A stretch of DNA of 64,000 bases from Streptomyces spinoverrucosus (GCF_015712165.1 NZ_JADPZX010000001.1:3737001-3801000), one strand, 5' to 3'; counted from the stretch's first letter, positions 24,621 through 33,775 are shown. Made by a program: numbers and translations. Notes: generated by a model not told the origin, from the letters alone.

Positions 24621-25764
24621 GGCGAGGGCGGGACCTGACCTCCGCCCGGTCCGCCGCGCGGGAACCCTCCGTCCAGCCCGCCGCGTCGGTGACTCCGCGC
24701 AGTCGGGTCGTGGTGGTCTCCGGGAACATGCTCTCCATGCGCTCGGTGACCGCGACCTCACGGGAGGCCAGGACCGGGAGCAAATCGCCGGGCGCCTGGG
24801 CTTCGGTGGCTGCCTGTTCGGCAGCGTGTTCGGCGGCGGAGGCGAGGCGGGTGCCGATGCGGTGGGCGTACGCGGCGAGGAAGGACTGCCGGAAGGTCTT
24901 CGTACGCTTGCGTCCGCCCGCCCGCTGAGCGGCCTCCGCCTTCGTCATCGCGGTCGTGGCCTGGACGAGGAGCGAGGTGTAGAGGAGTTCGACCACCTCC
25001 AGGTCGGGTTCGAAGCCGACGACGGTGCAGAAGCCGAGGGGTTCGTTCCACACCGCGCGGCAGTGGTTGGCGGTGGCGACGGCGTCCAGCAGCACCGCCT
25101 TGGCCTGCTCGTACGGCTGGTCGACGCCGATCCGCCAGGCCGACGGCCCGCCACCGTCCTGCGCCTGGCCGGCGAGCAGCGCCTCGTCGATGCTGTGCCG
25201 GGCCATCAGCTCCTGCGCCTTCGCACTGAGCGCCTCCGCCTCGTCCGGGAAACCGGTCGCCTCGGCCTTCGCGAGCAGGGCGCGGACACGGGTCAGCATG
25301 CGGGACTCGGGCCTCGCATGTGCGTGCGACTGAGGCTGCGTCCGGGTCTCGTCCAGGGCTTCGAGGGTGGGCAGGCGGAGCAGGAGGCGGTACAGCTCCA
25401 GGACGGCGGTGGCGTGCGTGAAGCGGTCCGTGCGGGGCGGGGCGGGCTCCTCGGCGAGCTGGGCGAGCTGCGCCGCCCAGCGGGGGCCGCGCGGGCGGTC
25501 GTGCGGTGCCTGTTCGAGGATCAGTGCGGATACGAGGCGTTCGTGTACGTCGTCCAGTTCGCGGCGGACGATCCGTACGACGTCGGCGGGCTGCCAGCCA
25601 CGCCGCCACGCCCCGGCGACGAAGTCCAGCCCCCGCCGGGTGAGTTCCACGTCCGCCGCCGGGTCGGCCGCGAGCAGGGACGCGCCGGTGTCGAGGGCGG
25701 TGTGGTCGTCGGTGGGGGCGTAGAGGGCGGCCTGGAAGGCTCGGTCGACGGTGCTGGTGTCCAC
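24613..25764 (-). CDS. DUF2786 domain protein
   Basis: The 383-residue soluble protein contains the DUF2786 segment LTRVRALLAKAEATGFPDEA near residues 158-177, followed by AQELMARHSIDEALL. A second conserved part, FCTVVGFEPDLEVVELLYTS near residue 245, accompanies it in Streptomyces relatives. No catalytic motif is visible and the function is unknown. It stands alone on the minus strand. Its 3' end lies in a 62-bp tandem repeat. The start at ATG 25764 is 157 bases from the divergent Clp-N gene. Confidence 0.82.
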   Translation of the reverse strand: MDTSTVDRAFQAALYAPTDDHTALDTGASLLAADPAADVELTRRGLDFVAGAWRRGWQPADVVRIVRRELDDVHERLVSALILEQAPHDRPRGPRWAAQLAQLAEEPAPPRTDRFTHATAVLELYRLLLRLPTLEALDETRTQPQSHAHARPESRMLTRVRALLAKAEATGFPDEAEALSAKAQELMARHSIDEALLAGQAQDGGGPSAWRIGVDQPYEQAKAVLLDAVATANHCRAVWNEPLGFCTVVGFEPDLEVVELLYTSLLVQATTAMTKAEAAQRAGGRKRTKTFRQSFLAAYAHRIGTRLASAAEHAAEQAATEAQAPGDLLPVLASREVAVTERMESMFPETTTTRLRGVTDAAGWTEGSRAADRAEVRSRPRLD

Positions 25765-25874
25765 GTGGGGATCGTGTCATGCGGGTCGTGGGCGTCGTGC
25801 CATGCGGTCGAGGCGGCGGTCGGGGGCGTCCGGCGAGGGGTGCCCCGGGGCACGCGCGCGTGGAGCCGCTTGAT

Positions 25875-25921
25875 GTCAACTCAGGGTTGACGCCCCAGGC
25901 GTGTCAACCTACGGTTGACAC
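25875..25921 (+). promoter_or_regulatory. leaderless promoter with two GTCAAC-N5-GTTGAC dyads
   Basis: Dyads lie at 25875-25891 and 25903-25919, 28 bp apart; the second extends to a 21-bp palindrome (25901-25921). TTGACG (25887-25892), a 17-bp spacer and TACGGT (25910-25915) form a promoter whose expected start is the ATG itself. Dyad 1 overlaps -35 and dyad 2 overlaps -10. Confidence 0.75.
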
Positions 25922-26668
25922 ATGGCGACCAACCCCGACATCACGTCATCCATCCGTCTCGACGACCTCATCGCGGCCATCAAGAAGGTCCACGACCAGC
26001 CTCTCGACCAGCTCCAGGACGCCGTACTCGCCGGGGAGCACCTGGGCGACGTGGCCGACCACCTGATCGGCCACTTCGTGGACCAGGCCCGGCGTTCCGG
26101 CGCGTCCTGGACGGACATCGGCAAGAGCATGGGCGTCACCCGGCAGGCCGCGCAGAAGCGCTTCGTGCCGAAGGAGTCCATGGACCTGGACCCCAGCCAG
26201 GGCTTCAGCCGCTACACCCCCCGGGCGCGCGCGGTGGTCGTGGCCTCCCACAGCGAGGCGAAGCACGCGCGTCACGCCGAGGGGCTGCCCGAGCACCTGA
26301 TCCTGGGCCTGATCATGGAACCCGAGGGTCTGGGCGCCAAGGCGATCACGGCCCAGGGAGTCACCTTCGAGACGGTCCGCGAGGCGGCGAAGGCGGCGCT
26401 GCCGCCGGCCGCCGAGGAGGCACCCGAGCTCATCCCCTACGGGTCGGACTCCAAGAAGGTCCTGGAGCTCACCTTCCGCGAGGCCCTCCGCCTCGGCCAC
26501 AACTACATCGGCACCGAGCACATCCTCCTCGCCCTGCTGGAGTTCGAGAACGGCAAGGGCGTCCTGTCCGGCCTCGGCATCACCAAGCAGGGAGTGGAGG
26601 AGTACGTCGCGGAGGCACTCGCCAAGATCAAGGTGACCTTCGACGAGCAGGGCGAAGCGCAGAGCTGA
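25922..26668 (+). CDS. Clp N-terminal domain protein with internal helix-turn-helix
   Basis: The 248-residue protein has a putative HTH segment, SWTDIGKSMGVTRQAAQKRF, near residues 62-81. Two Clp-N (ClpA/ClpC amino-terminal) repeats follow: YTPRARAVVVASHSEAKHAR near 100 and LRLGHNYIGTEHILLALLE near 195. No AAA+ ATPase domain is present. Clp-N domains bind substrates or adaptors, so it could link DNA binding to Clp proteolysis. The ATG is one base past a 21-bp palindrome and has no ribosome-binding site, so the mRNA is probably leaderless. The HTH may bind those dyads for autoregulation, which is inference. Confidence 0.86.
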   Translation: MATNPDITSSIRLDDLIAAIKKVHDQPLDQLQDAVLAGEHLGDVADHLIGHFVDQARRSGASWTDIGKSMGVTRQAAQKRFVPKESMDLDPSQGFSRYTPRARAVVVASHSEAKHARHAEGLPEHLILGLIMEPEGLGAKAITAQGVTFETVREAAKAALPPAAEEAPELIPYGSDSKKVLELTFREALRLGHNYIGTEHILLALLEFENGKGVLSGLGITKQGVEEYVAEALAKIKVTFDEQGEAQS

Positions 26669-26703
26669 GGCCGTTGTCAGACCCGGCTGCGACACTCGCT
26701 TGC

Positions 26704-28395
26704 ATGGCCGATCGATGGGCGCTCGCTCCGGCCGAGGACGGTGGCGTGGAGGTCGCCCCCCTCGGTCCGGACGGGCTGCCCGCGGGGCCGGTGCGGCGGG
26801 AGGGGGACCTGGCGGAGGCGGTGCGCAGTCGGCCGAACGTCACGCGGTGGGTGTGGCGGTCCACCGCCGAGGTCTATCCGCGACTGCTCGCCACGGGGGT
26901 GCGAGTGGAGCGGTGCTACGACATCGAGGACGCCGAGACCCTCCTCCTGGGCCACGAGGGACGCTACGGCGAACCCCGCTCGGCCGCCGCCGCGCTGGCC
27001 CGCCTGCGCGGCGGCGCCGTACCGCCCGACCCACCCCTGCGCGCCGCCGAACCGGGCGCGCAGTCCTCCCTCTTCGAGCCCCAGGGCGTCCGCCTGCCCC
27101 TGGACGACCTCCTGGCGGTCTACGCCGACCAGCAGCGGCGGCACGACCGCACCGCCCACCCGGACCGGATGCGGCTGCTGACGGCCGCCGAGTCGGCGGG
27201 GATGCTGGTGGCGGCCGAGATGAACCGCGCGGGGCTGCCGTGGAGCGCGCGGGTGCACCGCGAGGTGCTGCACGAACTGCTCGGCGAGCGGTACGCGGGC
27301 GGTGGCGAGCCGCGCCGCCTGGCCGAGCTGGCCGACGAGGTGTCCGCCGCGTTCGGGCGCCGGGTGCGGCCCGATCTGCCGGCCGACGTGATCAAGGCCT
27401 TCGCGCAGGCCGGGATCAAGGTCGGCTCCACGCGGCGCTGGGAGATCGAGTCCCTCGACCACCCGGCGGTGAAGCCGCTGGTGGAGTACAAGAAGCTGTA
27501 CCGCATCTGGGTCGCCCACGGCTGGTCCTGGCTGCAGGACTGGGTGCGGGACGGCCGGTTCCGGCCGGAGTTCCTGGCCGGCGGCACGGTCACCGGCCGC
27601 TGGGTGACCAACGGCGGGGGCGCCCTGCAGATCCCCAAGGTGATCCGGCGTGCCGTGGTCGCCGACCCCGGCTGGCGGCTGGTGGTCGCCGACGCCGACC
27701 AGATGGAGCCGCGCGTGCTCGCGGCGATCTCGCGCGACCCCGGCCTGATGGAGGTGGCCGGCCGCGAGAGCGACCTGTACCAGTCCGTCTCCGACCGCGC
27801 CTTCTCCGGCGACCGCGACCAGGCCAAACTCGCCGTGCTCGGCGCGGTCTACGGCCAGACGTCCGGCGACGGCCTGAAGAACCTCGCCGCCCTCAGACGC
27901 CGCTTCCCCAAGGCGGTGGCGTACGTCGACGAGGCGGCGCGTGCGGGCGAGGAGGGGCGGCTGGTGCGGACGTGGCTCGGCCGGACCTGCCCGCCCGCCG
28001 CCGGGGCGGGCGAGGACGCGGCCGAGGAGGCGGGCATCCCGGTCACGGCGGCGCAGGACGAGCCCGAAAGCCAGCAGTGGGTCCCCGGCTACGCCTCCAC
28101 CAACGCCCGCGCCCGCGGCCGCTTCGCCCGCAACTTCGTCGTCCAGGGCAGCGCGGCCGACTGGACCCTGCTGCTGCTCGCCGCGCTGCGCCGCACCTGC
28201 GCGGACATGGCGGCCGAGCTGGTCTTCTTCCAGCACGACGAGGTGATCGTGCACTGCCCGGCAAAGGAGGCCGAGGCGGTCGTGGCGGCGATCCGGGAGG
28301 CGGCGGCGCTGGCGGCCGGCCTGACGTTCGGGGAGACGCCGGTGCGCTTCCCGTTCACGACGGCGGTGGTGGAGTGCTATGCGGACGCGAAGTGA
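26704..28395 (+). CDS. family-A DNA polymerase (bifunctional exonuclease/polymerase type)
   Basis: This is a second, short PolA-like enzyme of 563 residues, without the 5' nuclease. The polymerase motifs are present: motif A as VADADQMEPRVLAAI near residue 333, motif B as RDQAKLAVLGAVYG near 370, motif C as FQHDEVIVH near 512. In motif B the usual Phe of RxxxKxxxFxxxYG is Leu. The N-terminal 100 residues resemble a 3'-5' exonuclease domain but lack its first DxE motif, so proofreading is unlikely. I use ATG 26704. The frame is open upstream and no good ribosome-binding site is seen. Its 3' end overlaps the convergent SARP gene by 19 bases. Confidence 0.88.
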   Translation: MADRWALAPAEDGGVEVAPLGPDGLPAGPVRREGDLAEAVRSRPNVTRWVWRSTAEVYPRLLATGVRVERCYDIEDAETLLLGHEGRYGEPRSAAAALARLRGGAVPPDPPLRAAEPGAQSSLFEPQGVRLPLDDLLAVYADQQRRHDRTAHPDRMRLLTAAESAGMLVAAEMNRAGLPWSARVHREVLHELLGERYAGGGEPRRLAELADEVSAAFGRRVRPDLPADVIKAFAQAGIKVGSTRRWEIESLDHPAVKPLVEYKKLYRIWVAHGWSWLQDWVRDGRFRPEFLAGGTVTGRWVTNGGGALQIPKVIRRAVVADPGWRLVVADADQMEPRVLAAISRDPGLMEVAGRESDLYQSVSDRAFSGDRDQAKLAVLGAVYGQTSGDGLKNLAALRRRFPKAVAYVDEAARAGEEGRLVRTWLGRTCPPAAGAGEDAAEEAGIPVTAAQDEPESQQWVPGYASTNARARGRFARNFVVQGSAADWTLLLLAALRRTCADMAAELVFFQHDEVIVHCPAKEAEAVVAAIREAAALAAGLTFGETPVRFPFTTAVVECYADAK

Positions 28396-31300
28396 TCAGC
28401 GGCGGCGCCGCGGACGAGGGACCGGAGTTCCGTGACGACCGCACGCTCGTCCGTGCCCTCCAGATCGGCGAGAGCGGTGCGCCACGCCTCGTGCGCGCCG
28501 TCCTCACGCCCCTGGTCGCGCAGCAGCAGACCGTACTGGTGCCGGCCGAGGCCCCCGGTGTACCGGTCGGAGCGGGCGTCGGCACGGCGCAGCAGCTCCG
28601 CGCACTCGTGTACGGCCCGTTCGACGCGGCCCAGCTGGCGCAGCGCGCGGACCAGGCCGAGCCGGGTCTGGGACTCGCCGTGCCAGTCGCCGTGGCCGCC
28701 GAGGATGCGCAGGCTCTCCTCGAAGTGCTCGACGGCGGCGGCCGGTTCGCCGAGGGTCAGGTGGGCGTAGCCGATGTTGCAGTGCGCGGTGTGCTGCACG
28801 ATGACGGCGCCGATCCCGACGCCGAGGGCGAGCGAGCGGCGGTGGTGCTCGATGGCGGCGCGGGGGTCGGTGTGTTCGTACAGGTTGCCGAGATGGCTGT
28901 ACGTCACGGCTTCGCCGTACGGATCGCACAGCCGGCGCGAGTAGCCGAGGCTCTGCCGCAGCGCGTCCTCCGACTCGGCGTACCGCCCCAGCCCTTCGAG
29001 CAGCAGCCCGCGGTTGTTGAGACAGCGCCGGATCCAGGAGACGGTCCCGAGCCGCCGCCATATCGCCAGCGCCTGGTCGCTGAGCGCGAGCGCCTCGCTC
29101 TGCCGCCCCGTGAGGAAGTGCATCCCGGCGAGGTCGCCCAACGCGTACCCCTCGGCCGCCGCGTCCCCGAGCCGCCGCGCCAAGGCGAGCGCGGCCCGCC
29201 CGAGCAGTTCCATCTCGGGGATCCGGCCACTGCGGTGGAGGTACGGGAAGAGCAGCCGCAGGAGGGTGGACAGGTAGGCGGCACGACGCTCGCAGGCACC
29301 GTCGGCGTACGCCTCGACCAGCGCGACGACGTTACCCAGCTCACCGTCCCCCCAGGCGAACGCCGCCTCGGCCCCGTCGAAGGCGGCAACCGTCGTCACG
29401 TACGCGGCATGCTCCGACGGCTGCGCGGCGGTGGGGCGCCGACGGTCGTCCTGGTCGAGGCCGGGTTCGACGACGGCGGTGAGGCTGCGCTCGGCCACGG
29501 CGGCGTACCAGCGGAGAGCGGTGTCGACGAGGTCGGCATGAGCCACGTCAGCCGCCCCGCACCGGTCCACCGCGGCAGGCACGCGGACGCGGGCGAGATT
29601 GGTGCCCTCGGCCTGAGCGCGGACGCGGCCAACATCCGCGCCCTCGGCCCGAGCGCGGACGCGGGCAACATCGGAGCCGTCGGCCTGAGCGCGGACGCGG
29701 GCAACATCCGCGCCCTCGGCCCGAGCGCCGACGCGGGCAACATCCGCGCCCTCGGCCCGAGCGCCGACGCAGCCAACATCCGCGCCCTCGACCCGAGCGC
29801 GGACACGGCCAACATCCGCGCCTTCGACCCGAGCGCCGACGCGGCCAACATCCGCGCCCTCGACCTGAGCGCGGACGCGGGCCGCATTGGTGCTTCCGTC
29901 GCCCTGCCCTGTCGGGACCGGCTCCATCGCGCGGGCGCTTGTGTCGGCGCCGTTGCCGTGCCGGCCCGCGGCCAGTTCGCGGGCGAAGTCGCGGACCAGG
30001 TCGTGGGGTGCGTAGCGGGCGTACGCCGTCTCCTCCAGGAGGGCCACGTCGACCAGCCGGTCCAGCGCGGCCTCGGCGCGGCGCTCATCGGTGCCGGTGA
30101 GGCGGGCGATCAGGGGCGCGCCGTAGGAGGGCAGGTCGAGCGCGCCGACCCGCCGCAGCGCGAGGGCGGCGTCCCGGTCGACCTCGCGGTCGGAGGCGGC
30201 GAGCGCGTCATGGGCGACGGCAAGGGAACGCCGTACGCTCAGGTCGTCGTACTCCAGATGGTGCAACCGCCCCTCCGTGGCGGCCAGTTGACCGGCGAGT
30301 ACGTCCGGCGTGAGCGCCCGGCGCGCGGCGAGCCGGGCCGCCACAACCCGCAGGGCGAGCGGGAGCCGGCCGGTGAGTTCGACGAGCGGGTGACCGGCGT
30401 CGAGCCCGTCCCGCCCCGACACCGCGCGCAGCAGTGCCGCACTCTCCGCACTGGTCAGCGGCGCGAGCGGGAAGCGGCGGGCGCCGTCGAGGGCGGTCAG
30501 CGGCGAACGGCTGGTGACGATCACCGCGCACCCGGCGCCGGCCGGCAGCAGCGGCCGTACCTGCGCGGCGCTCGCGGCGTCGTCCAGCACCAGGAGCGTG
30601 CGCGTCGGCGCGAGCAGCGAGCGCAGCAACGCGGTGGCGGCGTCCGGGTGCTCGGGGATACGGCGGGGCTCGACGCCGAGGTCGCGGAGGAGCGCGGTGA
30701 GTGCCTGGCCGGAGGTGAGGGGGGTCATGCCGGGGGTGGCGCCGTGCAGATTGACGTAGAGCTGGCCGTCGGAGAAACGTTCCGTCAGGGCGTGCGCGGC
30801 ATGCAGCGCGAGCGCGCTCTTGCCGACGCCGGCCATACCACTGAGGACGGCGAGGGCGGCGGGCCGCGCGAGGTTGCGCAGGAGGGCGTCGCTTACGGCG
30901 GGGCGGCCGGTGAAGTGGGCCGGGGGTGGGGGAAGTTGGGATGGCCGCGGTGTGGGTGCCACGGGACCGGTCACGGCGGTGGCAGGACGCACGGCCGTGT
31001 CGGACGGCGCATCGCCGGAAGACTCACCCGGATCGCCACCGTCACCCGTTTCGGGTGTTTCCGATGTTTCCGGAACCCCCCGCAGCACCTCCACATGAGC
31101 CCCGCGCACGCCCGCCCCCGGCTCGACCCCCAAATCCTCCACGAGCCGGCTGCGCAGATCACGATGGACGGCGAGGGCCTCGGCGCGGCGACCGGTGCGG
31201 TGCAGGGCGAGCATGAGCTGACGGTGGTAGGCCTCGCGGAGCGGATGCTCGGCGGCGAGCGCGGCCAACTCCGGCACGAGTCCGGCAAGTCGATCGCCTC

Positions 31301-31931
31301 GGGCTTCCCCCGTTTCCGCCAGCGCGAGCTCTGCGTCGTACCGCCACTCCAGTACCAGCAACCGCGCCTCGACCAGCCGTTGCACAAACGCGTACCCGCC
31401 GACCTCGGCCGGTAGCCCACTCAAGGGCGCACCCCGCCACAACGCGAGCGCCCGCGCACACTCACGCACCGCCCGCTCCCACTCACGCCCGGCGTGCGCG
31501 GCGCGCGCCGCGGCGACATGGCTGTCGAAGACATGGACGTCCAATTCGCCCTGTTCGACGCGCAGCAGGTACCCGGGCGGCACGGCACGCAGCCGTCCGG
31601 GATCGTCGAGCATCCGGCGCAGCCGGGCGACATGGTTATGCAGGGACGCGTGCGCGGAGGCGGGCGGCGCGCCGCCCCACAAGGCGTCCTTGAGCGACGC
31701 GACGGGCACGACCCGCCCGGCTTCGAGCAGCAATGCGGCGAGCAGAACACGCGCCTTGGGGCTGCCCACGGCCCGCGCGGCAAGGCCCGGCCGCCCGGCG
31801 CCCGCGCCCCCGACGTCGTACACCCCACCGGGCCCGTCGGCAGGCTCGCACCCCTCGCCCTCACACGGCTCGTACAGGACAGGCGGCCCCAGCAAGCCGA
31901 ACCGCAGTCCGAAGCGAGGCCCGCACCGCAT
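28377..31931 (-). CDS. AfsR/SARP-family regulator (SARP-BTAD-NB-ARC-TPR)
   Basis: The 1184-residue regulator has an OmpR-type winged helix (about residues 40-115), a BTAD domain (about 120-265), an NB-ARC ATPase with P-loop GMAGVGKSALAL near residue 365, and C-terminal TPR repeats (about 800-1170). This is the AfsR architecture used to control antibiotic and morphological genes. An extra segment at residues 677-783 consists of 12-residue repeats (GADVGRVRARVE type) encoded by a 36-bp repeat, and separates the ATPase from the TPR part. I chose ATG 31931, next to GGAGTG; the frame is open far upstream. No biosynthetic cluster adjoins it, so its targets are unknown. Confidence 0.88.
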   Translation of the reverse strand: MRCGPRFGLRFGLLGPPVLYEPCEGEGCEPADGPGGVYDVGGAGAGRPGLAARAVGSPKARVLLAALLLEAGRVVPVASLKDALWGGAPPASAHASLHNHVARLRRMLDDPGRLRAVPPGYLLRVEQGELDVHVFDSHVAAARAAHAGREWERAVRECARALALWRGAPLSGLPAEVGGYAFVQRLVEARLLVLEWRYDAELALAETGEARGDRLAGLVPELAALAAEHPLREAYHRQLMLALHRTGRRAEALAVHRDLRSRLVEDLGVEPGAGVRGAHVEVLRGVPETSETPETGDGGDPGESSGDAPSDTAVRPATAVTGPVAPTPRPSQLPPPPAHFTGRPAVSDALLRNLARPAALAVLSGMAGVGKSALALHAAHALTERFSDGQLYVNLHGATPGMTPLTSGQALTALLRDLGVEPRRIPEHPDAATALLRSLLAPTRTLLVLDDAASAAQVRPLLPAGAGCAVIVTSRSPLTALDGARRFPLAPLTSAESAALLRAVSGRDGLDAGHPLVELTGRLPLALRVVAARLAARRALTPDVLAGQLAATEGRLHHLEYDDLSVRRSLAVAHDALAASDREVDRDAALALRRVGALDLPSYGAPLIARLTGTDERRAEAALDRLVDVALLEETAYARYAPHDLVRDFARELAAGRHGNGADTSARAMEPVPTGQGDGSTNAARVRAQVEGADVGRVGARVEGADVGRVRARVEGADVGCVGARAEGADVARVGARAEGADVARVRAQADGSDVARVRARAEGADVGRVRAQAEGTNLARVRVPAAVDRCGAADVAHADLVDTALRWYAAVAERSLTAVVEPGLDQDDRRRPTAAQPSEHAAYVTTVAAFDGAEAAFAWGDGELGNVVALVEAYADGACERRAAYLSTLLRLLFPYLHRSGRIPEMELLGRAALALARRLGDAAAEGYALGDLAGMHFLTGRQSEALALSDQALAIWRRLGTVSWIRRCLNNRGLLLEGLGRYAESEDALRQSLGYSRRLCDPYGEAVTYSHLGNLYEHTDPRAAIEHHRRSLALGVGIGAVIVQHTAHCNIGYAHLTLGEPAAAVEHFEESLRILGGHGDWHGESQTRLGLVRALRQLGRVERAVHECAELLRRADARSDRYTGGLGRHQYGLLLRDQGREDGAHEAWRTALADLEGTDERAVVTELRSLVRGAAADHFASA
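29583..29903 (-). repeat. 36-bp tandem repeat inside the SARP gene
   Basis: Eight full 36-bp units run from 29583 to 29870, followed by a partial unit. Each encodes 12 residues and the period never slips, so the frame is kept. Several units are identical over most of their length. Confidence 0.92.
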
Positions 31932-32423
31932 CACTCCGCCCACAGCCCTTCCACGCACCCACGCCCGAACTCCCCGGTCCCCAACCCGAGCCGGAGCACG
32001 CTCCACCACACAGGAAGGACCACTTCTGGCGCATTTCCCGCCCCCGCCCGGGCGTTTCCCGCCACCCGCGCCCGGACGACCACCACCGAATCCCGCCACC
32101 GTTACCGCACGAGAATCCACCACGGATACGGCGGTTCTCCCGCGACAGCCCGGCGACTTCACGCCAACCCCAGCCAACGCCATGGGAAACCGTTGGCCAT
32201 ATGTTAGCGATCCGTTGGTACGGCCTGATGTGATCACTTCATCGGATCTGGCCCGACGGTGCGCGCGTACGTCGCGCAACTCGGGGGAGTGTCGCCGCCG
32301 CGGCCGGATCCGGGACGCCAGTGGGCCCCGGTCGGCAGAGGTGACCGACGGGGGCCCGCGTCCGCTCCGCGAGGCACACCCGCCACCCTTGGGGGAGACA
32401 CCGACACCCCGGGAGGACGAGAC
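31932..32423. other. 492-base divergent gap between SARP and dehydrogenase genes
   Basis: No credible gene is seen. The relatively AT-rich stretch around 32180-32250 includes a duplicated CCGTTGG (near 32193 and 32211) and a GTGATCAC palindrome, and is the likely promoter region for one or both genes. Confidence 0.5.
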
Positions 32424-33383
32424 ATGCGATACCGCTGCGCCGTACTGGACGACTACCAAGGCGTCGCGACCACGATCGCCGACTGGAGCCCGCTCGACGA
32501 CCGCGTGGAAGTCGTCACCTTCTCCGAGCACTTCCCCACCGAGGACGAACTGGCGGCCGCCCTCGCCGACTTCGACTTCGTGGTCACCCTGCGCGAACGG
32601 GTCCCCTTCCCGTCCTCGCTCCTCGACCGCCTCCCCCGCCTCAAGCTCCTCATCGCGTCCGGCATGCGCAACTCGGTGATCGACTACGCCGCCGCGCGGA
32701 CGAATGGCGTCACGGTGTGCGGCACCGAAAGCTCCTCCACTCCCCCGGTCGAACTCACCTGGGCCCTGCTCCTGGGCCTGGCCCGCGGCCTGGTCCAGGA
32801 GAACACCGCCCTGCGCACCGGCGGCCCCTGGCAGTCGACCGTGGGCGCCGATCTGCACGGCCGCCGCCTGGGTCTGCTGGGCCTCGGCAAGATCGGCAGC
32901 CGCGTCGCCCGCGTCGGCCTGGCCTTCGGCATGGAGGTCACGGCCTGGAGCCAGAACCTCACCAAGGAGCGCACGGACGAACTCGGAGTCCACCTCTCCC
33001 CCACCAAGGAGGACCTCCTCACCACGAGCGACTTCGTCTCGGTCCACCTGGCCCTGAGCGACCGCACCCGCTCCCTCCTGGGCGCAACGGAACTGTCCCT
33101 CCTGAAGCCCACCGCCTACCTGATCAACACGAGCCGTGCGGCGATCATCGACCAGGAGGCCCTCCTCACCGCCCTCCACGAGGGCCGCATCGCCGGAGCG
33201 GCGGTGGACGTCTTCGACGCGGAACCCCTACCCACCGACCACCCGATGCGCACGGCCCCCCACCTCCTGGCCACCCCGCACCTCGGCTACGTCTCCCAGG
33301 CCAACTACCGGCGCTACTACGGCCAGGCAGTCGAAAACATCCAGGCCTACCTCGCCGACTCCCCCGTCCGGCTCCTCACCTGA
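32424..33383 (+). CDS. D-isomer-specific 2-hydroxyacid dehydrogenase
   Basis: The 319-residue NAD(P)-dependent oxidoreductase interconverts a 2-keto acid and a D-2-hydroxy acid. The Rossmann loop GLLGLGKIGSRVARVGLAFG lies near residues 149-168. The catalytic Arg is in NTSRAAIIDQEALL, the Glu in VDVFDAEPLP, and the His in ATPHLGYVS near residue 285. GGGAGGA lies about seven bases before ATG 32424; the frame is open from 32259. The substrate is unknown; relatives include phosphoglycerate, glyoxylate and hydroxypyruvate enzymes. It stands alone. Confidence 0.93.
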   Translation: MRYRCAVLDDYQGVATTIADWSPLDDRVEVVTFSEHFPTEDELAAALADFDFVVTLRERVPFPSSLLDRLPRLKLLIASGMRNSVIDYAAARTNGVTVCGTESSSTPPVELTWALLLGLARGLVQENTALRTGGPWQSTVGADLHGRRLGLLGLGKIGSRVARVGLAFGMEVTAWSQNLTKERTDELGVHLSPTKEDLLTTSDFVSVHLALSDRTRSLLGATELSLLKPTAYLINTSRAAIIDQEALLTALHEGRIAGAAVDVFDAEPLPTDHPMRTAPHLLATPHLGYVSQANYRRYYGQAVENIQAYLADSPVRLLT

Positions 33384-33395
33384 GCCCCGCCCAAT

Positions 33396-33415
33396 AACAA
33401 GAGTTTTGTTAATTT
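33396..33415 (+). promoter_or_regulatory. AT-rich dyad and leaderless promoter of the toxin-antitoxin pair
   Basis: AACAA and TTGTT flank GAGTT at 33396-33410, followed by TTAATT about 8 bases before ATG 33422, with no ribosome-binding site. An AT-rich dyad over the -10 region is typical for autoregulated toxin-antitoxin operons. Confidence 0.55.
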
Positions 33416-33421
33416 GGCTCC

Positions 33422-33775
33422 ATGGCCATCACCCCCGACCCCGCTCCTGGCGAAGGCCCTGTCCGCCCGGTTTCCGTCTCCCTCCATGAAGGCACCATCG
33501 CCGCCCTCAAGGCGCGCACCGGCAAGCGCGGCATGTCCGCCTACGTCGAAGCTCTCATCCAGCGCCAACTCGAACGAGACCGGCTGCGCGAACTCATCGA
33601 AGACGCGGAGGCCGAGCACGGGCCGGTGGATCAGACAGCGGTCGAGGCCAAGCGGGCACTTTTGCGCGGCAACGCAGGCGGCTCGGCGGACGCCGCGTGG
33701 GCGGCACCCTCGTCTTGGACTACGAGGGCATGTCCAAACTCGTACGCCGCTCACCCGAGCTCACCGAGTGGCTGA
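33422..33775 (+). CDS. ribbon-helix-helix-type antitoxin
   Basis: The product is 117 residues. The N-terminal half, RPVSVSLHEGTIAALKARTG then GMSAYVEALIQRQLERDRLR, is a CopG/Arc-like ribbon-helix-helix. The following acidic helix would cover the toxin. The last 26 residues are read in a region that also encodes the toxin in another frame, and they look like noise (WAAPSSWTTRACPNSYAAHP). The two genes overlap by 79 bases, more than the usual few, so the original antitoxin stop may have been lost by mutation. It is leaderless and has an AT-rich dyad upstream. Partner: the PIN protein that follows. Confidence 0.78.
   Translation: MAITPDPAPGEGPVRPVSVSLHEGTIAALKARTGKRGMSAYVEALIQRQLERDRLRELIEDAEAEHGPVDQTAVEAKRALLRGNAGGSADAAWAAPSSWTTRACPNSYAAHPSSPSG

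Noticed and set aside
26700..31415. 1571-residue plus-strand ORF across the polymerase and SARP genes
   Set aside because: It reads through two well-supported genes in other frames and has no domain; it is a GC-bias artefact.
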